The notes beneath the pieces were generated by a model, which saw only the letters and a list, made by a program, of their open reading frames with translations, had not been told where the DNA came from and searched no databases. DNA of 64,000 nucleotides from a bacterium (GTDB lineage: Bacteria > Cyanobacteriota > Vampirovibrionia > Obscuribacterales > Obscuribacteraceae): NCBI GenBank assembly GCA_016124935.1, contig WGMS01000001.1, positions 62,001 to 126,000 on the forward strand, written 5' to 3'. The position numbers and the translations under genes were made by a program. Shown piece by piece: positions 8,205 through 17,329 of this stretch (position 1 is the first letter of the stretch; the number at the start of each line of letters is the position of its first letter).

Positions 8205-9362
8205 ATGGAAATCAAGAAAACAGAAACCTCGGACAATCTAAGCGCAGGAAAACCCTGTATTCTCGCCCTCGAAGATGGAAGAACCTTTAGAGGTCTGAGC
8301 TTCGGTGCGGATCAATCGGTAAATACGGTACTGGGAGAGCTCGTCTTCAACACATCCATGTACGGCTACCAGGAGATCATGACCGACCCCAGTTATGCTG
8401 GGCAGATAGTCACTTTCACATCGCCTGAGATAGGCAACTATGGTACCAATGATAATGACATGGAGTCACGCCAGATCTATGCCCGGGGCATGGTGGTCCG
8501 GCATCTCAGTCGTCGGTACAGCTCCTGGAGAGCCCAGCAGAGCCTGGACCAGTTCTTGAAAGATCATGGTGTTCTCGGCATATCCGATGTAGATACAAGG
8601 GCGATAACAAAGCACATCCGCAGCAAGGGTGCCATGCGTTGTGCCATCACCACGGATATCGCAGAGAATCTGACCGAGAGCCTGGAAGCGGCTGTGCAGA
8701 AGGCTTTGAACGGTCCGAAAATGGAAGGACAGAACCTTACCGGCGAGGTTACCTGCCCGGAGCCATACACCATCGGTGAAGGCAAGTACACGGTGGCCGT
8801 CCTCGACTTCGGAATCAAAAAAAACATCCTTAATATGCTTTCCGCCAGTGGATTGAAGTTGAATGTCTACCCGGCCCGCACACCCAGCACAGAGGTTCTT
8901 GCAAGCAAACCCGATGGCATTTTTCTCTCGAACGGTCCGGGCGACCCGGCCGCCTGTGCGGAGATAATTGCCGAACTCAAGCCTCTCATAGATTCGAACA
9001 TCCCCATCTTCGGGATCTGTCTCGGTCATCAGCTTCTCTCCATCGCCCTGGGAGCCCGAACATATAAATTGAAGTTCGGACACAGAGGCGGTAATCAACC
9101 GGTCAAAAATCTAATCACCGGCAAAGTCGAAGTTACATCCCAGAACCACGGCTTCGCCGTGGACGAAAACGGCTTTCCCGGCAGCCTCGATGTCACCCAC
9201 ATCAATCTCAACGACAAAAGCATCGAAGGTTTCAAACACAAACATCTCCCCATCTTCGCGGTTCAGTACCATCCGGAGGCGAGTCCTGGTCCGCATGACT
9301 CGAATTATCTCTTCGAGCAATTCTTCCATCTAATAGACACGACTCAACTAGCGAGGGTCTGA
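8205..9362 (+). CDS. carA: Carbamoyl-phosphate synthase small (glutaminase) subunit
   Basis: 385 residues from the ATG at 8205. The N-terminal CarA domain begins with ILALEDGRTFRGLSFGAD. The C-terminal class I glutamine amidotransferase has its nucleophile C272 in GICLGHQ and partners H356 and E358 in HPEASPGPHD. It releases ammonia from glutamine and passes it to CarB for carbamoyl phosphate, which feeds pyrimidine and arginine synthesis. A GTG at 8187 in frame would lie almost on the predicted transcription start, so it is possible only as a leaderless start. carB is 44 kb away, so the two subunits are not co-transcribed. Confidence 0.95.
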   Translation: MEIKKTETSDNLSAGKPCILALEDGRTFRGLSFGADQSVNTVLGELVFNTSMYGYQEIMTDPSYAGQIVTFTSPEIGNYGTNDNDMESRQIYARGMVVRHLSRRYSSWRAQQSLDQFLKDHGVLGISDVDTRAITKHIRSKGAMRCAITTDIAENLTESLEAAVQKALNGPKMEGQNLTGEVTCPEPYTIGEGKYTVAVLDFGIKKNILNMLSASGLKLNVYPARTPSTEVLASKPDGIFLSNGPGDPAACAEIIAELKPLIDSNIPIFGICLGHQLLSIALGARTYKLKFGHRGGNQPVKNLITGKVEVTSQNHGFAVDENGFPGSLDVTHINLNDKSIEGFKHKHLPIFAVQYHPEASPGPHDSNYLFEQFFHLIDTTQLARV

Positions 9363-9363
9363 C

Positions 9364-10029
9364 TTGTATAAACTAGCAATTTTCGATTTCGACGGAACCC
9401 TGGTGGACTCAGCACCGGGCATTGTCGAGATCATGTACCAGGTTCAAAAATTCTACGGATTTTCCGATCAGATAGTTGAAGAATGGAAGCAGCTTATCGG
9501 CGTTCCATTAAATGATCAGGCAAAAATAATCCTGCCCGGAGAAAGACCGGATTTCCATATCGAGGTCGCCGACAAATACCGGGAGTTCTACAACTCCCAG
9601 GCAGTACAGCTCTGTCCCCCCTTCCCTGCCCTGGGACTGGTGCTCGAGCAGCTGCGCTCCAGAGGAATAATGGTCACCATAGCCTCGTCCAAGCGCAAAC
9701 TCATCATCGACCCAGTGCTCGAACACTATCGCCTGGAAGGCTATTTCAACCTTGTGCTCGGGGCCGATTGCGTCAGCAATCATAAACCCCATCCCGAGCC
9801 GGTGCTCAACACCCTGGAAAAGCTGCGCTGCCAACCGGAAGACGCAGTGGTGATAGGAGATAGCAGCTTCGATCTCGAAATGGCAAATAATGCCGGAGTC
9901 GATTCCATAGGAGTCACCACCGGAATCCATACCAGGGAAAAGCTCGATTCTACCAGGCCCACCGCCGTGGTCGACACCCTGACCGAAGCGATGGAGCTCA
10001 TTCTGGAAGGCAAGAAAAAGGCAGCCTGA
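9364..10029 (+). CDS. HAD-family phosphatase (phosphoglycolate phosphatase/PpaX-like)
   Basis: 221 residues with the four HAD motifs: DFDGTLVDS (nucleophile D8, acid D10), a Ser/Thr motif II around VTIASSKR, lysine motif III in HKPHPEPV, and motif IV GDSSFDLEMA. A helical cap lies between motifs I and II, as in the Gph/PpaX branch. Likely substrates are 2-phosphoglycolate or pyrophosphate; sequence alone does not decide. It starts with TTG one base after the carA stop, with GAGGG 6 nt upstream, so it is translationally coupled to carA. Confidence 0.8.
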   Translation: MYKLAIFDFDGTLVDSAPGIVEIMYQVQKFYGFSDQIVEEWKQLIGVPLNDQAKIILPGERPDFHIEVADKYREFYNSQAVQLCPPFPALGLVLEQLRSRGIMVTIASSKRKLIIDPVLEHYRLEGYFNLVLGADCVSNHKPHPEPVLNTLEKLRCQPEDAVVIGDSSFDLEMANNAGVDSIGVTTGIHTREKLDSTRPTAVVDTLTEAMELILEGKKKAA

Positions 10030-10073
10030 AACTGATAGAAATTTCCAATAAGATGGTCTAAACATGGTCTCTA

Positions 10074-10122
10074 AAGCTGAGAGCCCTTTGCTAGAATCTC
10101 CATTCTCAGCCTCTCGGCTTTT
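10074..10122 (+). terminator. Possible terminator after carA-HAD operon
   Basis: AAGCTGAGAG (10074-10083) can pair with CTCTCGGCTT (10111-10120), 10 bp with one G-U, and is followed by TT and then C. The loop is long (27 nt) and itself holds a promoter element, so the call is weak. Confidence 0.3.
10089..10097 (+). promoter_or_regulatory. Extended -10 promoter of the TPR-lpt operon
   Basis: TGC-TAGAAT is a good extended -10 element 52 bp before the ATG at 10150; no -35 is evident, as often found with extended -10 promoters. The same TTTGCTAGA core recurs before the lipoprotein gene at 27726. Confidence 0.5.
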
Positions 10123-10149
10123 CACAAGATCTCGTTTCGACCTGTTTCA

Positions 10150-11133
10150 ATGCGCGCAACTGCCCGATTAGCCTCCCAAATCGCCCTGTCCTTCATGTTA
10201 TGCCTGGGTACTTTTTCCATCACGGCGGCAAGGGCCGACGAGGGCTCGAAACCGCTTGAAATAACCACCGAAACCGAAGACATAAACATCACCTACGACG
10301 CGGCATTAGCAAGGGAACAAGTAAAAAAATATCCGGACAATCCCGAAGCCCACTTTGTTCTTGCCGTTGCCCTGACTCGCTCGAGCCTTCTTGAAGATGC
10401 CTTCAAAGAGATCCGTATCGCCAGACGACTTGCCCAGAAGCAGGGCGGTCCTGAATATTTCAACGGCATGATTGAAGAGTACGAAAAGATATTGCTCTCC
10501 TATCCGGAAGATAACCGTATCAGGTACCACCTGGCCTGGGGATATTACATGAAAGCTTATCTGCTTGCCGAGTACTCCAGACGAGTGATGGCACCGCCTG
10601 CACCGGTGAGCACAGCAAAGAAACAATCCAAGAAAGAAAAAGGCATGAAAGTTCCTGTCCGGGCTGATCATGCCGACAACGGTGCAACCCGGGACTGGCA
10701 TGGCCAGTGGGTGGCCTCGGCCATGGAGGGCGGTCGGGAGCCCGAACCTGCCACTGAACCCGAATCGTCAAAAAAAGCTTCGAGCTCACCGCTCAATCAA
10801 CTGACCGCCATGGAGCAGGTGATGAAAAAGGCTGCACCGTCGGCAATACCACAGATTAAAAAATATTATCAATCGGCTTTATCTAATCTTGACGACCTCC
10901 TGGCCAAGGAGCCTCAAGATGTCTGGGCCAGGCTCTATCGCGCCCATTTGAAGGCTGAGTACACCGGCAATTTAGATGCGGCCATGGCTGTCTGGGCTGA
11001 TGTGAGCCGGGAACATCCTACTAATCCGGCCGCCTATTTTTTCCTGGGAGAGGGTTATCTCAAACAGGGAAATCTGCGGGAATGTCTGACCAATGTCTCA
11101 AAAGCCGTGGCACTACGATCGATAGGTCAATAG
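10150..11133 (+). CDS. Exported TPR protein at head of lpt operon
   Basis: 327 residues with a signal peptide (basic start, hydrophobic core ~10-27, cleavage near ARA-DE). The mature part has TPR-like helices at about 45-110 and again at 225-320, separated by a low-complexity charged/proline stretch (~150-215). TPRs mediate protein binding; the partner is unknown. Its position 45 bp before lptC suggests a periplasmic or outer-membrane role linked to lipopolysaccharide export, but that is inference from context only. Confidence 0.7.
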   Translation: MRATARLASQIALSFMLCLGTFSITAARADEGSKPLEITTETEDINITYDAALAREQVKKYPDNPEAHFVLAVALTRSSLLEDAFKEIRIARRLAQKQGGPEYFNGMIEEYEKILLSYPEDNRIRYHLAWGYYMKAYLLAEYSRRVMAPPAPVSTAKKQSKKEKGMKVPVRADHADNGATRDWHGQWVASAMEGGREPEPATEPESSKKASSSPLNQLTAMEQVMKKAAPSAIPQIKKYYQSALSNLDDLLAKEPQDVWARLYRAHLKAEYTGNLDAAMAVWADVSREHPTNPAAYFFLGEGYLKQGNLRECLTNVSKAVALRSIGQ

Positions 11134-11178
11134 GTAATCAAGCAACTGAGATAATCAGGGAAACTCAATAAAACAAAC

Positions 11179-11796
11179 ATGGACTCAATTGCACTATTTC
11201 TCGATAAAGCGAAGCCTTATCTCAAGCTGATTCTAGCCCTGGGTATCCTCGTGGGCATATCCGGCTTCATTTACTACGCCTATAACAAAGCGGAGTCGGA
11301 GATGGAAAGTTTCGAGAAGAGCCGAGACGAAAAGACTATGTCCGAAGAAATTGCCGTCGACAACTACGAATTAAAAGAAGTTGATGATGAAAACCAGCTC
11401 AAATGGCAGCTCAAGGCAGTACGGGGAGTACTGGAGCCGAAAACCCGGGATGTAGATCTCAAGGGGGTGGAGGTCAACTATTACCACGAAGGTAAAGTTA
11501 GTTTGAAAATAATCGCTCCGATTGGCAAAGCCAACGAAGGAACCCGCAAAATCCAGTTGACATCCACTGAGTCGGAAAAAGTGGTCGGCATGGGGATGGA
11601 AAAACAGTCGCGGCTGGAGACCAAGGATCTGGAATTAACGAAAAAAAATCAGTTTATAGCCACCGGGGGTGTTAACATCGATTGGCCAGGGGTAGCCAAG
11701 GTGACCGGAGACAAGGCCGAGGGTACTATGTCCCCCACTCGGTTTGTGGACCACCTAATTATCCGCGGAAACACCCATGCTCAGTTGAGTATGTGA
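11179..11796 (+). CDS. lptC: LptC-like lipopolysaccharide export protein
   Basis: 205 residues with one N-terminal membrane anchor (~14-34) followed by a beta-rich periplasmic domain. The pattern (IAVDNYELKEVDDENQLKWQ, then GVEVNYYHEG, TKDLELTKKNQFIATGGV) matches the beta-jellyroll repeats of LptC/OstA proteins. LptC sits on the LptBFG complex and hands lipopolysaccharide to LptA. It lies directly before lptA, lptB and the permease, which supports the name; on sequence alone the similarity is modest. Confidence 0.8.
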   Translation: MDSIALFLDKAKPYLKLILALGILVGISGFIYYAYNKAESEMESFEKSRDEKTMSEEIAVDNYELKEVDDENQLKWQLKAVRGVLEPKTRDVDLKGVEVNYYHEGKVSLKIIAPIGKANEGTRKIQLTSTESEKVVGMGMEKQSRLETKDLELTKKNQFIATGGVNIDWPGVAKVTGDKAEGTMSPTRFVDHLIIRGNTHAQLSM

Positions 11797-11821
11797 TCTC
11801 AGAGGAAGCTCGTAGAGAAGT

Positions 11822-13096
11822 ATGAAAAGAAGGGAAAGCAAATCCTATATATACAAACTTTCTATCCTGGCTAGCATCCTCAGCCTTATTGCCGGAACCG
11901 GTCCTGGCATAGCCCAAGCTCCAGCCAATGGCCAGATAGACATCCGGGCCGAAGAGCAAGAATTCGCCCAGGATCATGTCGTCGCCACCGGAAAAGTAAG
12001 AGTGGACTATGGCGACACCGTAATAGAGGGTCCCAAAGCGACTTTATACAGAGACGAAAACGGGGCTGCTTCCCAGGCTATCTTCACCGGTCATCCCCGG
12101 TTGGTCCAGGGCAAGAACAAAATAAACGCCAACAAGCTTACTTTCAACGTAAAAACTTCCACAATCATTGCCGAAGGCAACGCCCACTCCGAAGTGTTCA
12201 CCGACGACAGTGGTCCGCCTCCGGAGACTGATTCGGCTAAGACAAAGGATAAGGAGACGGCAGAAGGCAACGTCCTCAAGCCTGCCGCTCCAGCCAAGAA
12301 AAACGAAAAGATCATTACCGACTCCAACAAACAGGAATACGAAAGAGATACCGGCAAATTCGAAGCCCACGGCAATGTCCGGGTGAAGACCGGTGATATC
12401 AATGTGCGCTCCAACCACATGAAGATCGTCTACGGCACCGACAGAAAAGCCGAAGCGGCAATCTTCACCGGCCACGCCGAAGCGCGCCAGGGACAGAATG
12501 TCACCCAGGCAGATCAAATCACTTACTTCCTCACCACCCAGAGGCTGCAGGCTACCGGAAACGTGCGCTCCAAAGTAATCGAAGAAAAATCCGATGCATC
12601 GGACAGCCCGGAGCTTCCTGGCAGCGAGAGCAAGAAAACCGCCAGCGCTCCTGAAAACAGCAATGGAAACAAGATCAAATTCGTCAGCTTCGGCGATACC
12701 GATAACGTAGACGCCCCGGTCTTTATCTTTTCGGACTCTCAAGATTACAACAAGGATACCAACCGCATGGATGCGGTGGGCAATGTCAAAGTCTATTACC
12801 AGGACACAAAAGGACGCGGTCCCAGAATAGCCCTGATCAAAAACAAATACGGCAAGGCTGAACGAGTAGTTTTCACCGGTCGCTCACAGATAACCCAGCC
12901 CGGCAGAAAGTGGATAGGCGACCGCATCACTCTCACCCTGGCTGACAGAAAGGTTCTTGCGGAAGGCAATACCAAAGCGATTATTGTTCAGGACGATCCT
13001 ACAAAACAGAACAACCAGAAGCCCAGGGTCGCGCCCCAGGCTCCTCCGGCGCCGGACTTTGCCCGTCTAGCCGGCACCAATAACCAGCTCAGGTAG
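11822..13096 (+). CDS. lptA: LptA/OstA-like periplasmic bridge protein with three OstA units
   Basis: 424 residues with a signal peptide (cleavage near IAQA-PA). The mature protein contains three OstA-type beta-jellyroll units at about 38-125, 160-255 and 290-400; each has a GxVRV or GNVKV turn and an AIFTGH/VVFTGR strand. LptA forms the bridge carrying lipopolysaccharide across the periplasm. Proteobacterial LptA has one unit in about 185 residues and oligomerises end to end, so this triplication may pre-build part of the bridge. It is 25 bp after lptC and 5 bp before lptB. Confidence 0.85.
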   Translation: MKRRESKSYIYKLSILASILSLIAGTGPGIAQAPANGQIDIRAEEQEFAQDHVVATGKVRVDYGDTVIEGPKATLYRDENGAASQAIFTGHPRLVQGKNKINANKLTFNVKTSTIIAEGNAHSEVFTDDSGPPPETDSAKTKDKETAEGNVLKPAAPAKKNEKIITDSNKQEYERDTGKFEAHGNVRVKTGDINVRSNHMKIVYGTDRKAEAAIFTGHAEARQGQNVTQADQITYFLTTQRLQATGNVRSKVIEEKSDASDSPELPGSESKKTASAPENSNGNKIKFVSFGDTDNVDAPVFIFSDSQDYNKDTNRMDAVGNVKVYYQDTKGRGPRIALIKNKYGKAERVVFTGRSQITQPGRKWIGDRITLTLADRKVLAEGNTKAIIVQDDPTKQNNQKPRVAPQAPPAPDFARLAGTNNQLR

Positions 13097-13101
13097 ATGA
13101 T

Positions 13102-13878
13102 ATGACCCAGACACTAAACCACACCGACCATAACCCTGGCACGAAAGCCGATACCAAGACCCTCTACATAGAAGGTCTGCAAAAGAGCTACGGCGGAAGA
13201 AGGGTGGTTGACGGTGTCAGCTTCCACGTTCAGAGAGGCGAAGTGGTCGGTTTGCTGGGTCGTAACGGTGCCGGTAAAACCACCTCGTTCGACATGGTAC
13301 TGGGTCTGGTGAAGCCGGAAAAAGGTACCATCCGCCTCGAAAACAAGGATATGACAAAGCTCTCCATCCACCATCGCAGCAGACTCGGTGTGGGCTATCT
13401 GCCCCAGGAGAACTCCACTTTCAGAAAGTTGTCCGTCTATCAGAATCTGCAGATGATTCTGGAGCTCAGAAACATCCCCAAACGCGAGCAAAGAGAAAGG
13501 ATCATGACTCTGCTCGGCCAGTTCAGCCTCGATCATCTCGAAACCGCTGAAGCCGTTCAGCTCTCCGGTGGTGAAAGAAGAAGACTGGAAATAGCCAGGA
13601 CCCTGGCTGCAGAGCCGGAATTCATCCTGTTGGATGAACCCTTCACCGGGATCGACCCTATCTCAATCGCCGATATCCAGGGTCTGATTCGAAGAATCAG
13701 AGACGAATGGAACCTGGGAGTACTGCTCACCGACCATAATCCCCGAGCCACCCTCCACATTACCGACCGTGCCTACCTCATAGACCGGGGCAAGATCCTG
13801 GTGGCAGGCTCTTCCGAAGAGGTCGCCCAGAGCCCGGTCGCCAAGAAACACTACCTAGGTGAGGACTTTACTCTATGA
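13102..13878 (+). CDS. lptB: LPS export ABC transporter ATP-binding protein
   Basis: 258 residues. Walker A GRNGAGKT (53-60), Q-loop in GYLPQENSTFRKLSV (a segment characteristic of LptB), signature LSGGE (154-158), Walker B FILLDEP (174-180) and H-loop H212. The C-terminus YLGEDFTL also matches the LptB ending. It powers extraction of lipopolysaccharide from the inner membrane together with the permease encoded next. The first ~20 residues are an unusual polar extension. Its stop overlaps the permease start by 4 bp (ATGA), so translation is coupled. Confidence 0.95.
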   Translation: MTQTLNHTDHNPGTKADTKTLYIEGLQKSYGGRRVVDGVSFHVQRGEVVGLLGRNGAGKTTSFDMVLGLVKPEKGTIRLENKDMTKLSIHHRSRLGVGYLPQENSTFRKLSVYQNLQMILELRNIPKREQRERIMTLLGQFSLDHLETAEAVQLSGGERRRLEIARTLAAEPEFILLDEPFTGIDPISIADIQGLIRRIRDEWNLGVLLTDHNPRATLHITDRAYLIDRGKILVAGSSEEVAQSPVAKKHYLGEDFTL

Positions 13879-14978
13879 TGAGCTTACAAGTTAAGCTTCT
13901 GGATAGATACATTGCCAACGAGTTCTGGCAGCCGCTCCTGTTCGGTATCGGCATCGTAACGGGGGTCTGGTTCGGCGCCGACCAGTTGAAGACGATCTTC
14001 AATCTGATCATGCGCTCGGGTGTACCGCTGGATCTGGCTTTCACCATCATCGGTCTGCACCTGCCGGCGATTATCGTTCTCACAATCCCTATCGGTGTTC
14101 TGCTCGGTACTCTCTTAGTCTTCAACCGCCTCTCCGGCGACTCCGAAATAATCGCGCTCAGAACCAATGGTGTGAGCTTCTATCGAATCATGGTGGCACC
14201 GCTTCTCTTCGGTCTTTTCACGAGCTTCGTCTCTTTCGGTCTGAACGAGCTGGTGGTGCCGCTCGCCAATCGCACCTCCAAGAAGCTCGAGTTCCTGGCG
14301 CTCTACAAAGCGGAGATGCCTTCAGGCACGGCTAACTTCACTTATATGCAACGCAACAAGAACCTGCAACTCGAGCGGGTCTACTATGTAGACAAATTCC
14401 AGGACAGCAGGCTGCAGAACGTCATCATCCTGGACTTTACTCGTAGCGCCCTGGTGCAGATCATCGCCGCTTCCGACGGAACCTTCAAGCACGGCGAGTG
14501 GATTCTCAACAACGGACGCACCTATGCAGTAAGCGGCACCAGCGATGTTACTCGGATTCTGCAATTCGAAAAACTGAGAATTCCGGGTATTCAAAACGCG
14601 CAGAAATTGATGGAAGCCGGTCATATCCAACCCACCGAAATGAATATGTGGGAGCTGGGCAGTTACATAGACAGTCTCAAACAAGCAAACGCGCTCTCCA
14701 ACGATATTCTGGTGCGCTACTATCAGAAATTCTCCCAACCCCTGGCTTGTCTCATAGTTGCTCTGGCAGGAGCTCCCCTCGGTCTGCTGGGAAGGCGATC
14801 GAGAAGCAATATCGGTCTTATATATTCTGCCGTTATCGTCTTTCTCTATTATGTTCTCCAATCTACATCAGGAGCGATGGGAGAAGCCGGGCGCATTCAT
14901 CCTATGCTCGCTGCCTGGCTGCCGAACATCGTGATAGGAACCCTGGGTACGATAATCCTCTATTTCAAAGCGAAATAA
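13875..14978 (+). CDS. LptF/LptG family permease (YjgP/YjgQ)
   Basis: 367 residues with three N-terminal and three C-terminal membrane segments flanking a periplasmic domain (~125-260), the LptF/LptG architecture. SGDSEIIALRTNGVSFYRI is the cytoplasmic coupling-helix region that contacts LptB. Only one permease gene is present, where proteobacteria have an lptF-lptG pair; it may work as a homodimer or with a partner elsewhere. A second in-frame ATG follows immediately, so the exact start is uncertain by one codon. Confidence 0.92.
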   Translation: MMSLQVKLLDRYIANEFWQPLLFGIGIVTGVWFGADQLKTIFNLIMRSGVPLDLAFTIIGLHLPAIIVLTIPIGVLLGTLLVFNRLSGDSEIIALRTNGVSFYRIMVAPLLFGLFTSFVSFGLNELVVPLANRTSKKLEFLALYKAEMPSGTANFTYMQRNKNLQLERVYYVDKFQDSRLQNVIILDFTRSALVQIIAASDGTFKHGEWILNNGRTYAVSGTSDVTRILQFEKLRIPGIQNAQKLMEAGHIQPTEMNMWELGSYIDSLKQANALSNDILVRYYQKFSQPLACLIVALAGAPLGLLGRRSRSNIGLIYSAVIVFLYYVLQSTSGAMGEAGRIHPMLAAWLPNIVIGTLGTIILYFKAK

Positions 14979-15020
14979 TCCCGAAGATTATTAACAGCGC
15001 TTAAGGTCAGAGGTCTTGAT

Positions 15021-15053
15021 CCAGCCATTCCGGGGCTTTTGAAGCCGGGCTGG
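15021..15053. terminator. Imperfect hairpin after the lpt operon
   Basis: CCAGCC (15021-15026) pairs with 15048-15053, and an inner GGCTT/AAGCC stem (15034-15038, 15042-15046) closes a 3-nt loop; the internal loop is asymmetric. No U-tract follows on the plus strand, so its role as a terminator is tentative. Confidence 0.3.
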
Positions 15054-15064
15054 GAAAAACCGCA

Positions 15065-15091
15065 TTGACGCTCATTTGATTCATATATACT
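15065..15091 (+). promoter_or_regulatory. Candidate promoter of TPR-aroK-aroQ cluster
   Basis: TTGACG (15065-15070) and TATACT (15086-15091) are each 5/6 matches to consensus, but the 15-bp spacing is short. They lie 32 bp before the GTG start of the TPR gene. Confidence 0.4.
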
Positions 15092-15122
15092 CTTTACATA
15101 CTGAATCCTTATCCTATTAATT

Positions 15123-16550
15123 GTGAGCAACCCGCGGCAGGGGCGAATAGCGTTGGTAACCAATACTCAAATATCGGAATCTCTAGTCAGACGAAAACGC
15201 TCAGGAAAGCGTCCCTGGTTGATTCTGGTCGCAGCGATCGGGCTTGTCACCCTGCCGGTTCTTCCGCTTAAGTTCCTGGGCGTTCCAGGACCGGATTTCT
15301 CCAATGTCACAGATCTCGGTAAAGCAGTATTCAAAAAGATAAAAGGCACCATTCCAGGAAAGGTCGATTCCTCTAAAGAGGGAAGCGGACCAATTCAAGA
15401 AGCCGCCTTCGATTCGACAGACGTGGAACTTCTGGACAAAACCGCCCAGACGCTCTTGCGCAGAGTCTCTGATACCCCGGATAATCCTTCTCTGCACAAC
15501 AGACTCGGGTTGACTTTCCTTGAGTTGGGAGAGAATCATTCGGCGGTTACTCATTTTGAAGAAGCGGTGAAATTATCGAAAGCGAAGATCTCCAAATTGA
15601 GAGCCAAAGCTAATGCCGCCCGAAAACAGAACAACATCACCGCCGCAGCCGAATATATCACCGAAATCTCCGCTTTAGACATTCAGCTCACCGCTGCCCA
15701 CGGCAGCCTGGCCAGGGTATATGAACGTCTGGGTAAATCGGAAAAGGTGATTTTACACCTGAATGAGCTTGATAGAGAGGTCAAGCTAGCCAGGACTTTT
15801 CCTGCCAGAAAGGCAAGCCAGGGAGGCGTTGCCGCCAGAGGAGAGAAAGAGGGTAGCGGCGGAGAGTCACGTTTGAATGCCACCACCGCCAGTATTCTCG
15901 CCCGAGCCAACGCCTATAAAGAAGCCGGTCGGCTGCAAGAGGCGATCAGAGAGTATAACAGACTGATTCATCTTGCCCCTGGGCTTGCCGTAGGTCATTA
16001 CGAACTCGGTCTCACCGCCTTTGCCGCGCGCAACTTCTGGCTGTCTGAAAAGGAGCTCAAAGAGGCGAGCAAACTCAATCCCAATAGCGCCACCGCCCTT
16101 AATGCACTGGGCGATGTCTATTCTCAGACCGGACGAGTCGAAGAAGCGAAGGAAGCCTATCTCAAGTCGATAGCTCTCAATCCGGAAGCAAGCTCTGCGG
16201 CCTTCAGCCTGGGCAATATCTACGCCTCGAAAGGCAAATACGCGGAAGCCAGAGAAGCATTTCAAAAAGCGGTGGCTGTCGAACCTCAATCGGCTTACGC
16301 GCACAATAATCTGGCCACGATGTGTTCCCTGACCGGAGATTATCATAACGCGGCAGAGGAGTTTAGAACGGCGATTAACTACGCACCGAATATGGCATCA
16401 GCCCATTACGGACTAGGACTGGCGCTCATGAACATGAGACAGTACAGTGCCTGTATTCCCCACTTCAAAAGAGCATTATTGCTCAATCCGTCTATGGTAG
16501 ATGCCCATAACAAAATCGAGATTGCCCAGAGGAAGAGCAAGTCTCTTTGA
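15123..16550 (+). CDS. Membrane-anchored TPR protein
   Basis: 475 residues with one N-terminal membrane segment (~32-52), a linker, and two TPR arrays at about 105-215 and 255-470; the second is regular, with clear 34-residue units such as ATALNALGDVYSQTGRVEEA. There is no catalytic domain, so it is probably a scaffold facing the periplasm. The GTG at 15123 has no ribosome site; a TTG at 15153 has AGGGG 9 nt upstream and may be the true start, still before the membrane segment. It is 1 bp upstream of aroK. Confidence 0.75.
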   Translation: MSNPRQGRIALVTNTQISESLVRRKRSGKRPWLILVAAIGLVTLPVLPLKFLGVPGPDFSNVTDLGKAVFKKIKGTIPGKVDSSKEGSGPIQEAAFDSTDVELLDKTAQTLLRRVSDTPDNPSLHNRLGLTFLELGENHSAVTHFEEAVKLSKAKISKLRAKANAARKQNNITAAAEYITEISALDIQLTAAHGSLARVYERLGKSEKVILHLNELDREVKLARTFPARKASQGGVAARGEKEGSGGESRLNATTASILARANAYKEAGRLQEAIREYNRLIHLAPGLAVGHYELGLTAFAARNFWLSEKELKEASKLNPNSATALNALGDVYSQTGRVEEAKEAYLKSIALNPEASSAAFSLGNIYASKGKYAEAREAFQKAVAVEPQSAYAHNNLATMCSLTGDYHNAAEEFRTAINYAPNMASAHYGLGLALMNMRQYSACIPHFKRALLLNPSMVDAHNKIEIAQRKSKSL

Positions 16551-16551
16551 G

Positions 16552-17250
16552 ATGAATACACTTATTCTAATCGGCATGCCGGGCTCCGGGAAAAGCGAAT
16601 GCGGTAGAGCCATTGCCGGCAGTATCAAGGACTCGCTCTTTCTGGAGACGGATAAATTAATCGAAGACTCCTGCAAAATGTCGATCTCATCTATATTCTC
16701 CAGGCATGGAGAGCCTTATTTCAGAAGCTTGGAGAGACTGATTGTTGAAATACTCCAAGATCACAAAATAAAGGGCGCAGTAAATCTGCCGGCTAAAGAA
16801 GAAGAGGATGAGAATGAGGAGGATGATCCGATTAAAACCGCTCTCTTCCAAAAGACTGTCGAGATGCTCGAAGGGCACACCACGATGATAGTCTCTACCG
16901 GAGGCGGTCTACCTTTGGAGGAAGGGAGTATACAAATTCTCAAAGCACTGGGAACCGTTGTCTATCTAGCTGCCGATGCCGACACCCTGGCGGAGAGGTT
17001 GCAAGAGGACAGCACAAGACCGCTTTTGGCTGGCCCGACACGCCCTGTTGACAACAAGAAGGATTTCAATAAGGCGAATAAGGAGAGATTGGAGAGAATT
17101 AGCCAATTGTTACGAGAAAGAGATCCTGTATACCGAATGGCTGATATAACCATCGATACAAGTTTTCAAACCCCGGAGGCAGTAGTAAACAGGCTGATAG
17201 CGGAATTTAATCGGCTTCAAACTAGTGAAGACTTTGGTAAGACGGTATAA
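16552..17250 (+). CDS. aroK: Shikimate kinase with acidic insertion
   Basis: 232 residues, longer than the usual ~170. P-loop GMPGSGKS (8-15), shikimate-binding D34, R58 in YFRSLE, GGG (117-119), lid R147 in RPLL and late R170 in LRERDPVY are all present, so it should phosphorylate shikimate in aromatic amino-acid synthesis. The extra length is mainly an insertion at about 75-107, including a run of Glu/Asp (KEEEDENEEDDP), before the GGG strand, and a smaller one after the lid. The ATG at 16552 is preferred to an upstream ATG inside the TPR gene because the P-loop normally starts near residue 8. Confidence 0.88.
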   Translation: MNTLILIGMPGSGKSECGRAIAGSIKDSLFLETDKLIEDSCKMSISSIFSRHGEPYFRSLERLIVEILQDHKIKGAVNLPAKEEEDENEEDDPIKTALFQKTVEMLEGHTTMIVSTGGGLPLEEGSIQILKALGTVVYLAADADTLAERLQEDSTRPLLAGPTRPVDNKKDFNKANKERLERISQLLRERDPVYRMADITIDTSFQTPEAVVNRLIAEFNRLQTSEDFGKTV

Positions 17251-17329
17251 AATCTAGAGGTCACAGCTGGACCGGCGGACAAGATGTCATGTAAGCTCCG
17301 GATGCCAGGAGATAAGGAGATATTTTCCA

